Below are positions 47,372-57,916 of a DNA stretch of 64,000 bases, in pieces; positions within the stretch are counted from its first letter, which is position 1, and every line of letters begins with the position of its first letter. The notes below the pieces were generated by a model that was not told the origin of the DNA, ran no database searches, and worked only from the letters and a program-made list of their open reading frames with translations. Origin of the DNA: Hyphochytrium catenoides. Taxonomy: Eukaryota > Sar > Hyphochytriomycetes > Hyphochytriales > Hyphochytriaceae. The stretch lies in the NCBI GenBank assembly GCA_900088475.1, contig FLMG01004002.1, forward strand, positions 54,402 through 118,401. Reading direction: 5' to 3'. The translations under genes and the position numbers were made by a program.

Positions 47372-47934
47372 CTACTTTCCTGCTTCCTCACCCTCCCCGT
47401 CATCATCTTGGATCTAAGTCATAGCCAATATATAAGGTACCTCCATATTCAGTGAGGTCCAACAGCAAGAAATGTCCTTACCCTCTTGTTCAACTCCTCA
47501 ATTACCGCTTTCAGCTCCGACACCTCCTTCCTCAAAGCTTCATTCTCCGCACGGATGGCGTCAATATCCACAGCTGTTGGGGCCCCTAGATAGCGCTTGA
47601 CATAGCTGACAGATAATGACTTAGATTTCTAACTTCGCGCTGCCGTGGGGTTGTGTTCTTGGACTACTTACTCTAGGGAGTTGCCGGGACGCTCAGGCTC
47701 TTCATAGAGCCCAACGAGCACTAATGAGGTAATCCTCGATCAGACGCTAGGTGCTGGCAACTTTGCATTATGGCCGTACCTTTAGTAAGGGCGTCCACAA
47801 TCCCAGTCTTCTCCAAATATTTTCTGAATTCCTCCTTCTTGGAGTCCGGGGTCTGCAGAAGGCAGACATCAGTTAACTGTTACACAAGCGTCATTAAGGG
47901 CTGACCGGCATGTGATCACCTGATATGTAGTCAT
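47372..47934 (-). CDS. MYCBP / AMY-1 homologue
   Basis: Small helical protein that in animals binds MYC and AKAPs and in flagellates is found with flagellar assemblies. Five exons, all in phase, give 100 aa (human 103). It begins MTTYQ, then TPDSKKEEFRKYLEKTGIVD and ALTKVLVGLYEEPERPGNSL, then YVKRYLGAPTAVDIDAIRAE and a coiled coil (NEALRKEVSELKAVIEELNK), ending IQDDDGEGEEAGK. The DSKxExFRxYLEKxGxxDxLTKVLVxLYEEPExP core is nearly the same as the animal protein. Start ATG 47932-47934; stop 47372-47374. Its presence with an axonemal dynein supports a flagellated organism. Confidence 0.93.
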
Positions 47935-48763
47935 CTTCTTGACAGTCTACTCTTTTTTATCAACAAAGACTCCCTGTTTTTCTGTGAAAGGATGTCGGAA
48001 AGCTTTATAACGAGTGCAAGCTACTACCTGCTAGGTGGCTATCTGTTAGCAGTGTTGCCCTGGCCGAAGCTTCATAAAGCAGGGACAAGAAGCTCTGTCA
48101 TTGAGTTATTTAGTAATTATTATGATCGTTGACAAACAATGTGACCTCTATCAGCGCCAAAAGGCGCCACATGGCCACGAAACAAGGTTCTATTTAGCCC
48201 ACCACTCTTGACTCCTTTGATACCTAAAGCAGAACCAGAATAGTCCAGGATAACAAAGTCAATAGATTCTCAAATAATAGGTTGCCTTTTTCCTTTATCC
48301 TTGATTATCACGTTCATTGTGAGTACAAAAACAACCTACGTTAGCGGCTCCTTGAAGACTCGCACTTTTCTTCGCCCGTTTTTGGCTGAAGATCAAGAAA
48401 AGCGAAAGCTCTGAAGAGCGAAGCGGCAGATTTCTCCAGGCTCATCTTCATCAAGAAGATTGCTCAAGGATGAGCGAGGATACTTAAGGTCTGAGCACCT
48501 TCATTGGTCAGTTAAGGAATCTGGGGTCTTACTGAGGTCAGGCATAGAGCGGAGAGAAAATGCTCCGGTAGATGCACTGACTCTTTTCTCTCAGCAATCA
48601 GAAATCAAAGAGTTTCGGATTCTTAGCGTGTAGCCCTTCCGCGATTGGAGACGGAGCTCACAAAAGCAGCTGTCAGAGAACGAATAGCCTTGCCCTGCGT
48701 AACTTCTGGGCTGTTGAGGCACGCACAAGAGTCCTGGTCTGAAAGTACTTGTTGGGGGGTAAT
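47935..48763. promoter_or_regulatory. Divergent promoter region, MYCBP / PSD
   Basis: About 830 bp separating two divergent start codons. By position it should carry both promoters. No TATA-like element can be assigned with confidence, and no other feature was seen. Confidence 0.4.
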
Positions 48764-51700
48764 ATGGGACAGAAAGGATCAAGAGAAGATGGAGCAGGCC
48801 ACAATGACCGTAAGGTTAATGAGGCACTTAGGCAAGCAGGAATTCGACGGCCTTCCCGCTATAAGTCAATGCTCCTAAGAGACATGCCTCCGGACTGGTC
48901 TGGCTATTTCTTCTCGGTTAACTTGGTGCAGGTAACCTTCTCTTGACGGAATACTGCTTCTGCTTTCTGACCTGACCAATGGCATCAGGCTAAGGGCTTT
49001 CTTATAAGTCGGCCCTATGGCTGCATCCAGCTTCCGGACGACCAGCTTAAGGTCTCTAGATCAGTTCAGAAAAAGACTTCAAACCCTGTGTGGAACTCTC
49101 GCCTGGACTTCCTCTGTGAAACTTTGCCAGAGAAGATTGAAGTGTCCTTTTGGGATGATCAGCTAGTCAGAGGCAAACGATGCTTCGCTGAGACAACAAT
49201 ACCTCTTGATAAGACAGTTCTGGAGAAGGAAGATACTATAGAGAAGTGGTACCCACTCAAAATGGTGGGCGGTGAAGAGGCCAGCGTGGAGATCCGCATC
49301 AGTTCTTCAAGGGTTTATAACGTTGACAAGGAGCTCATGGAGTACACCGAGGGCATCGGGGTACTCAGCCTAAAGGTTGTGGGCGTCACTGGCATGCTGG
49401 GGCGCTCCGAAGCTCTATACACCCTAATAGACTACGGTCTACAGCATTTCAAAACTCGAACATCAAGCAAAGGTGGCGGGAAGGCTGGGACGAGGAGGCA
49501 GATCTCGTCTCCATCTAATTTGCAGAGTCAAGCCAACGCAGAGGCTGAGCTAGGAGAAAGCAAAAGTGCCCCCAATCTTAGAGAGAGGGAACTGGCACCT
49601 GTCTTTGACCACTTCTGGAACGAGACCCTACGCATGTGGATTAACAGTGACATGCTAAATCACAAGTTGATGTGCAGTGTTTGCGAAGAGAAGGACTCGA
49701 CGGTCAAAGGTGCCACGCTGCTTGACCTGTCTCAGTTTTTGGATGGCAAAGTACACAGCCTGTCGGTGCCCCTTTATGACTTAAAGACAGGTATCTTCCA
49801 GCCCTCCTTCCGGCGTCCTCATAGATGCTGCCCTTGGCCCGACCATCCATCCCACGGTCTTAACAAATACTGAACCTTGGACAGGGAGATACCGCGCTCT
49901 CAGTGACCGGAATCGTCTCACTCTACAGAAAGTGACGTCAGAAGCTCAGAACTCAATGGATATCGAACCGGGACAACCAGGTAAGCGCAGAGATCGTAGA
50001 GAGTGCACAACTCAGGAACAGTGAGCTCTGCGTGGAGGACTTATAGGAAAGGTCCGAGAAGATAGACTTAGCGACTCATACACCGCCTGTCTCCTTTGCA
50101 GAGAAGCCTCAGAAAGGAGATGTGGTGATTGGGTACCTCCACGTGGAAGCTACTATGACTCACAAAGACGATGTGGAGGAGGGTTTCTATCTAAGGCTCC
50201 TTGAAGCCTTTGACGTCAATGCAGACAGTACGTAAACATCTTCAGTCCTCACACTAGACCTCCTTTCATCTGTTCCTGCTCTACAAAGTCGGCTCTCTTT
50301 TGCTGCGTTCCGTTGCTAAAATGCAAGCTCGCCTTAGATCACCTCAGTGAGGTAGAGTTCCGGGCTGCCTTGGTGGCGATGGGGATTCCTTTTACAGATG
50401 AGAGCTTGACCAAGCTATTTGCTGAGTGTGACAAGGATAAGAACGGAACCCTTGACAAGGCAGAGATTGTTAATATTTTGCGGTCACCTCAATTTCAGAA
50501 TGGTACGGTTGGCAGACTTTAGCTGGACCTTGACTCTTCATCCTATCGGTTGTAGTTGTCCTTCTGCGTCTTAGGGTTAGGAATGACATCTCTTGTTTTT
50601 CTGTACACTCCTTTCTCTGTTTTATTCCATCCAGACTTTGCCCGGTTTGTCCTTCTATCCCTGTTCCTCTTTTAGGGGAAGGTTTCGCCTATCCTTCGCT
50701 TACCTCCGTGCTTCACTTTGACGCCAATCACGAGCTCTAACTTGCAGTCCCCCAGCCTACACTTCCACAGCACTGCTTGCCTTTGCAATTGAAGGAAAAG
50801 AAGGTCTAGACAGCATGATCTTTGGCATCTTTAACCGTGCTCCCAATGATCCCCACCTTCCTTCGGCTGGCGACGAGCACCTTCAAAAGGAGGATCTACT
50901 AGTCTTAGATAGAGAGTCGGGTCTTGTTCTTAGAGAGCACATTCCAAACTATGTTCGCGTAAGAAAAGCAGAATTCTCTTCCTCCTTTCCTGTGCGAGCC
51001 TGATAATCGCCTTCGGGTGGGCATGCTCTGTGTCAAGCCTCTTTATGTAGCTCTATATCTGCTGGAAAACCTGTGAACTTACTAGCAAGGCCTCGTTTTC
51101 TCTCTTTCTTTCTCGTTGGTCTCATCCGTCCCTCACAATAAGTTCAACGGGGCTCCTGACTATCGGACTGCTTTAGATCGCTCTTGGAACACTTTATAGG
51201 ACTCGTATTGGACGTTCAGCGACCAACACAAGGAATGTACGGGCCTTGTTAAGAAAGCTATCGTTGGCTGAAGGAAGAAAGATGGACGCTCCTGAGAGCG
51301 CAGAGAGAATTCCAAGATTCATCGAGCAGCACAATATTAACATGGAGGAGGTTCTTCTTCCGGTGCATGAGGTATGATGAACACTATTGCTCTTGTTAGT
51401 TGGCTACAGTGATGTCATGCTATAGGTGTTCCCTTCTTGTCTGACTTTAGGGCTCTTCTGCGATTGTGCTAGAGCATGCTCTGTATCTGGCTCTTGTGGT
51501 GCCGTGTGTCATAGTTTCATCTAACCTGTTGCCTCCTTCTCTACTAAAGTTCAAGACCTTCAACCAGTTTTTCTATCGCAGTCTGAAGCCAGACGCGAGG
51601 CCAGTAGTCGCACCAGAAGAGCCAAGAATTGCAGTTTGCAGTGCTGACTGCCGGCTGGTGGTGTATGCCTCCATTAACGAAGCTACCAGGTCAGCTCTGC

Positions 51701-52994
51701 CAACACTGTAGCGCGCTCCATCTTGGACGATCCCATCTATCTCCTTTGTTACTTTTCAGGGCGCTACTGGGCATGAGCTTTGCCGTGACTTCTCTAATTG
51801 GCTGACCACCGTTTATAACCATCTTCTTTATGACTTCTCTCGCGTCGTCTATCCTGCATGCGACTTGATAGTGTGTGGATCAAAGGCCGAGAATTCACCC
51901 TGGATGGCCTTCTGGGTCCTCGGAAGGATCTTGTTGAGCAATTCCAAGGAGCAGCAATGGCTATTTTCCGACTTGCTCCACAAGACTACCACCGCTGGCA
52001 CTGGCCTTGTGATGGTGTTGTTGGCAAGCGGACAGTGGTAAGAATCCAATAGCTCTGGGACACATGACGCGAGACGGACAAATCAGAAGATGTATAACTC
52101 AACAAGGGAAGAAGTTAGTAAAGCTTTTGACTATGGTACTGGTGGAAGCTCTGGATAACACATGTCACGCACGCTGAGCGCCAAATGCTTAGCTCCTCGA
52201 CAACGGCGTAGTCCATGTCGGATGGGCTTCCACTTAACATTTTGGTCTTCTCTTTCCCTCTGCGCTGCCTTCACTGCCCATCCCTCTGTACTAGGTACCG
52301 GGATCGCTCTTCACAGTTAATCCTATTGCTGTAAGAGAGGAGACCATCAACGTTTTCACCGAGAACAGCAGGGTCATTTGCGAGTTGGAATCGGACGCCT
52401 TTGGAAAGGTGCTTCTCATTGCGGTTGGAGCCACGATGGTTGGGTCCATCAACTTTATAGAGGGGAAGTCAGAAGAGGGAACGGTGCGTATCTTCTCTGT
52501 TCTTCATATTCTCCCTTGTCCAATGGACAGAATAGCAACCTAGTATAGTTTTGCCTTTCCGCTTTGCACCTCTACACTGTGGTCGCCCGCTTTACATTCT
52601 TCGTCTTAAGAAACTTCGTAACCTACCTCTGACCATGAAGTGACTCATCTCGTAGAGGGTAAAGAAGGGCGATCAACACGGATATTTCGCCTTTGGTGGC
52701 TCAACTTGCGTGGTCCTCTTCCAGCGGAACAAAATCGTTTTTGATTACGACATCCTAAGGAACTCCCGGAAGCCTATAGAAACACTCGTCAAAGTGAATA
52801 CCTCCTTAGGCAGTTCACCAGAACTCTCTCGTACACTCTCTCCTAAAAGTGCGGTGACCCTTTCCCCTCGCGGAGTAGTAGTAGGCACCAACTTAGGGGC
52901 AAGGGGGGATGGCGAACGGAAGACGGTTGATGAAGGAGTCAAGGGAGAAGGGATGGCACCAGCGACCATTAGCGAGGAGGCTTCCCTCAAGTAG
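48764..52994 (+). CDS. Phosphatidylserine decarboxylase with C2 and EF-hand domains
   Basis: Pyruvoyl enzyme converting phosphatidylserine to phosphatidylethanolamine. ATG at 48764 gives MGQKGSRE, a plausible N-myristoylation signal (Gly2, Ser6). Next are a C2 domain (SGYFFSVNLVQ-AKGFLISRPYG, NPVWNSRLDF, IEVSFWDD) and a second C2-like stretch (LSLKVVGVTG, ELAPVFDHFWNETLRMW). Two EF hands follow: AFDVNAD joining HLSEVEF across an intron, and DKDKNGTLDKAE at about 50428-50463. The decarboxylase domain has PESAERIPRFIEQHNINM, FKTFNQFFYRSLKPDARP, the SADCRL aspartate and RLAPQDYHRWH histidines. It continues with VPGSLFTVNPIAV, VGATMVGSINF and the self-cleavage site FGGST at about 52695, where the serine becomes the pyruvoyl group. 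A Ser/Pro-rich C-terminal tail ends at 52994. The plan matches plant PSD2/PSD3 and fungal Psd2 (endomembrane, not mitochondrial, type). About a dozen exons. Confidence 0.94.
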
Positions 52995-53370
52995 GGGAAA
53001 TCACTTATGCTCATAATGTGCACATATAAGGGGGAACACTTATTTATCTCTATAATTATTCAATCAATTCGTGTTCATAGCGCGTGGTTTAAAAAAGGGT
53101 GAGTGCAAGCGTTACAAGGATTGCTGATGTTTTTTTTCTCTATGCGCAAGTGAGTAGCGATACGGTATACTTCGCAAGCATTTGGTTCTGTAAGGAACGT
53201 ATGCTTATACCTATTTCGTCCAGAACAATGAGTGACGGCAGGCTGTAAATTACATGGACAAGGATCTGCGCAGGCGGACAAAATCACTTGTCTGGGCCGT
53301 TCCTGTGCACCCAAGGTGATAAAGAAGAGAGATGTTAATTCCGTACCTTCCCAGTGAGCTCGGTGTGACA
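52995..53370. other. Convergent intergenic region
   Basis: About 375 bp between the PSD stop and the end of the FYVE-phosphatase gene; AT-rich in its first 100 bp (about 53020-53100). Nothing recognised. Confidence 0.5.
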
Positions 53371-56300
53371 TTAACATGAACTGATGAGACCGGTTAAAAC
53401 GACAAAAGCGAGCGGGAGAGCACTGTATGACGGCGGACCCAACGACCCGAGGAAGGCGCTCTTACGTCTGAATGTTTGGTTTTCATTGACCTTCCCCTTG
53501 ATTAGCCGGCTCAGTGCAGATCGTGGCTGCTCACGAGGGAGAAGATCATCCAGTGCCTGCAAGAACTATTCACTTAGCAGTTAGGAATCTAGAAGCGTGA
53601 CGGACGATAGCTGGCATAGGGAGCTAAGGAAGAAGTGGAAATAGGTGGAGAAGGGTCCACAAAAAAGTGAGGGGTCCAACGCCATTTCATACATACCTCG
53701 TCTATATCCTCCACACCCCAGTACCCTTTGTCAAGGGCTTCAAAACAAAGAAACGCTGACAGCACCAAGTCTGGGCTCTGTAGCTGCTCCACCTCGCTGA
53801 CAGTGCGTTAGCAAACAGCATTAACAAACCAATTTAGGCTCAAAGTCCCATGCCCGGAAGACTTTAGCTCAAGGAGTCTCACCGTCTTTGGAGTGTCTTC
53901 AAGTTTGAAAAGGTGGAGTTCCACAGTCTCTCCCAAGCGGATAAGGGACCCTGGAGCAATCACAGTGAGATCCTTATAGGCGTCAGTCCCATCAGGGACC
54001 AAGGACTTAGCAAAAAGGTTATTCCCATCTTGGGAAGCTAATAAGTCAAAGTGATGTCACGTACCTGTTGCTGATCCCTGGAGACTACACCAGGACATAC
54101 GGAAGGCAACACACAGTGAAAGCAAGTGTGGTGTTGGTCGGCAGTGGTAGTCAAAGGACAGATTTAGGTCTATAACTTACAACCTCCAGACTTCCACTTC
54201 TTCCATCCTGCCCGCTTAGCTGCAGGTTGGCCAGCTTCCGTTGCAGCGCGCTCCACACTCTGGTTGATTGGATCGGTCTTCTCGACCACGTGGCGACCCG
54301 TCTTTCCTATGTATAACCTGGCAGAGGCGCCATCGTAGAGCTTCCTCCCGTCACCTAAATCGATTGGAGTGCCATCAAAGGCGATAACTTCCATCATTTC
54401 ATCTTCCGCTAAGAGTCACGAAAAGGAGGTCTTAGATGTTGGCTGCACCGAAGACACTGCTTGACGGAGAAGAGTCCTTCTAGATGCACTAAGGCTTATT
54501 ATCTTCTTCAAAAGGATCCAACTTTATGGAGGTTCCCGGAATAATAATGAGAAACAGAGAGTACAAAAACCTACCGACACCAAATCTCAGCCTCACAAGA
54601 TCCACCACTTGCGACCTCGGAGTCCCCACGTAGTAGGAGAGCAAGACCGACCTTGATCCTGTCTCCTTAGCATGAAGCTTTAAGTGATTTCTAAGGCTTA
54701 CGTATGAAGATGTAGGAAAGAGGCAAGGGAGGAGCCGAAGGTAAATGCTCTGTCACGCAAGGGATACCAAAGAGGCCACAGACCCCATACCTGAGATGGG
54801 GCTTGGACTTTGAATTGGAGAGGTTGATGACCCAGAGCTTTTTGATACATTCGTCACATGTACGTTTGCCATATGCATCTAGGGTTAAGACACGAGCCGT
54901 TCACCCCAATAAGCCATTATATCGTGCATGCGCCGAGCATATACATCATCAAAGGGGTAGGAAAGAAGGTGAAATGACGGTGACAACCTGCGAAATAACG
55001 AGAACAATACTATGCAGGGAGGCATTGGCCAGGATTTGGTTTACCTGCGGCAGGACCGTGTACTAGTCGAAAGGAAGAACAATCGGAACAGACTTGCTGA
55101 GTGCATAACTAAAGAGGAGGACATGCGGATGAACGGGGTAAATGGTGAGCACCGGCTCAAATTGCCTCCGGCCAAGGTCAACCCACCCGGCATCTGAGTC
55201 TTCTGAAGAAAAAGTTGAACGTTGCTAGTGGTTTGCGACAGACGTGACAGGTTCTGTTTAGAGTTTGACGCGCCTTCCGGGCTGGGATCGGGCGATTGGG
55301 TAAGGTTCCAGCTAAAAGGGCGTCGATATCATCTACATGCAGACTACCGACAAGACAACCTGAGTAACGTAGGAGCAATAAAAGAGGAACTTGGATATGC
55401 ATCTTTCTACCATCTGCTTACAAACTTTTTAGACTTTAGAAGCAGTGGTTGCTGAAAGTGACCAAAGAATAACTCCGTCTTTCTTTCTGTACCTGTTGGT
55501 GTCGTATAGATCAAGCTCTGCCTTCATGAGCTGCCTCACAAAGCCCATGTTCGGGAAGATGATTGGCCGGCGCTTCAGACAATAGTTCTGTGCTGTGATG
55601 AGCGACCACTGACAATTCTTCATCAAATAATAAATAACTGTAAACGTCAGAGGAAGGCGAACCACAGGCGGAAGCAGATTAGGGACGACGTTTCGGGGAG
55701 CACCTCCCTCTAACCAGGGACGTATGCGTTAAACAACTTGATTGACAGTAGGCTCCTACCTATAGTTGCTGAGCGAGAGATGCCTTGGGTACAGTGCACT
55801 AGAACCCTGCTCTTTCGCTTCCTGGCTGCTTCCTCTACAAGGAATGCACGTAAGGAAGCAACGGAGTAAGCGACTGATTGGGTTCATATTTCCAAGGATA
55901 ATGCCCACATACAGTACGAAAGGACTCACTTTGTGAAAGGTTCTATGGATACTCATAGTTGATTGCTCTAACGACTTACCGAGAAATCTGCATGATGAAG
56001 CGAAGAATGCGCCAATGTCTTCGTCCGGTTTGTCCTTGATTGAGATGTTGAGATACTCTACTCCTTTGTCCTCAAAGAGGTTGCCGCAGTCTTGGGTGAC
56101 ATTGATGATATGGGTAATACCCAGATTCTGGAGGATTTGGAAATGCGTGGCCTGCGATTATTACACGCAGAATAAGGTCATCAAGGCATTCCTTAGGAGG
56201 CCGGAGCAAAGACGAATATATGTGGGGTAAGAAAACATCCTAGCCCTTTCGTCTGCGCCAGATTGACAGCTTTTCTACCAATACTGAAAAAATGTGACAT

Positions 56301-57545
56301 GCTCTACCATCAGACACCTTACCTGCCACAAGTTCCCCAGGTAAAGAAACCCTTCGATTATTTCGTTGGGATACGTGATTGTATGACCCCCTACGAGCCG
56401 CGTCACCGGTGAGCCGCTGCATAAGCTAACGTAACTCTACCCTGACGAGCGGGAGTGGACTGTTTTCTGGTCCCACCTTACTCCAGCACTCCAGCTCTAA
56501 GTACTTACCGCTCTCTGTTAAGAACCCGCCTTGCGTTCCTCCTGCAGCCTTGTCCTCATACTCCGTGGTCATGAAAGGATAACGAATATGAAATGTTGAA
56601 TAGGAGTCTAGAAACGCAGTTGATCCATACGGACAGGAGGTTAGACGTGGCTCAGGAGAACAGAGACAAGCAGGAGATATCAGCAACGAGCATTGTCTTG
56701 GATTCCCAGGAAAGTGGAAATTGCATATAAGCAGGAGATTTAAGCAACGAGGAGGGTCTTGGAGTCTTTTCACCATCAATATTGCTAAGACAACCCGCAT
56801 GCGCCAAGTAAATCGTCACAGATCGCGCCTTATAGAACAATACCTGCTAGATAAGAGACGGACGCAGCCACCTTCTCGAGTATGAGGAAGTCTGCTAACT
56901 TGCTCGTCCATGACGACCGATGCTTGCTTTTAGCTGAATCGTCATCAAAAATAACAACTTCCATAAACTTTCTTCTTGAAAAGAGCCGTTTCTATCCATT
57001 GGCGCACCATATATAAGGTAAGCTCATGATGGACATCTTCATAACCTCAGTCACCTGTTCTTCCATGCAGTTGCTTTCGATCTGGTCAAGCGATCTGGGA
57101 TGGGGCATCGGAGGCACGGAAATGGCGGAGTAGATTGTCCCAGTTTGGTATTGCGTGCGTTCTCTGTTCGTCAGGCGTATTGTCAATGTTCGAAGACCCT
57201 CAGAGAGCTCAACTGTGAGCAGTTCTGAGCTTCAGCAAAAGAAAGCTATCATGTCACCTTGCGTCAATGAGGATCATTCCTCCCGGCACCTGGAGCCTAT
57301 TGAACAACCAGTTGCATGTCACCATAGGAATGTCAATCTTGACTTTTGCCTGTAGCTAGGTTTCCCGAGAGGTAGCAGAGGCCAAACGGTAAGAGCAATA
57401 AGGCACGCCATCTCCGAAGCCAAACCCTGTCCAGCAATACTGGCAGTAATGTCCAAAGGAGACAAAATTATGAGCTATATAGCACCTGTGCGGTCTCGTA
57501 CTCTGATGACCGTCGTTCCGTGGAGCTTGCTAAGAAGGATCGCAT
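53371..57545 (-). CDS. Rhodanese-like / dual-specificity phosphatase / FYVE protein
   Basis: MAP-kinase-phosphatase-like protein. ATG at 57543-57545 (MRSFLASSTERR), then a rhodanese-like domain: LIDARERTQYQTGTIYSAIS and EVVIFDDD, the latter without the catalytic Cys. The phosphatase domain follows, with YPNEIIEGFLYLGNLWQ, ILQNLGITHIINVTQDCGNL, acid loop IKDKPDEDI, and an intact signature VLVHCTQGISRSATI at about 55770-55812. It ends FPNMGFVRQLMKAELDLYDT. A phase-correct splice (donor at about 55493, acceptor near 55350) leads to a FYVE finger. Its cysteine pairs are CHVC (55235-55249), CRLC across an intron, CSDC (exon 55045-55108) and CDEC (exon 54791-54878). More exons continue (LRFGVAEDEMMEVIAFDGTP; DGTDAYKDLTVIAPGSLIRL) to a C-terminal part with a degenerate EF-hand-like loop. 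If the splice at 55.4 kb is wrong, the FYVE half is a separate gene starting at ATG 55402, only 26 bp beyond an in-frame stop. Likely endosomal through PI3P binding (inference). Confidence 0.78.
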
Positions 57546-57916
57546 AACGCTGGCATCCTGGCTCTCAATCTTTTGATTCAACGAAAATGATGGTGTCTGA
57601 ACCGTGGCAAGAGAGGCTTGATATTCACCGTTTCGCAAAGGCTCAATCTCACATTCCGATACACTACATAGATGGACCAATCGCCATAAAGAGGACGAAA
57701 CGGAAAAAATGCCTTACTCTTAACTTCCAATTGGGGTCGACAGCCAGTATACCAAACAAGTGGAGTGAAGTGATGAAGGAAGTAGATGATGCCGTACTAC
57801 ATAAATGCAAATCATGTATGTAAAGTGTGCCATTCTTCGAAGAGGAGTGTGCCGACAGAAACGGTAAGACAGCATTAGAGATAGTAGAGGTAGATGAATC
57901 CATTAGTCACTTGTGG

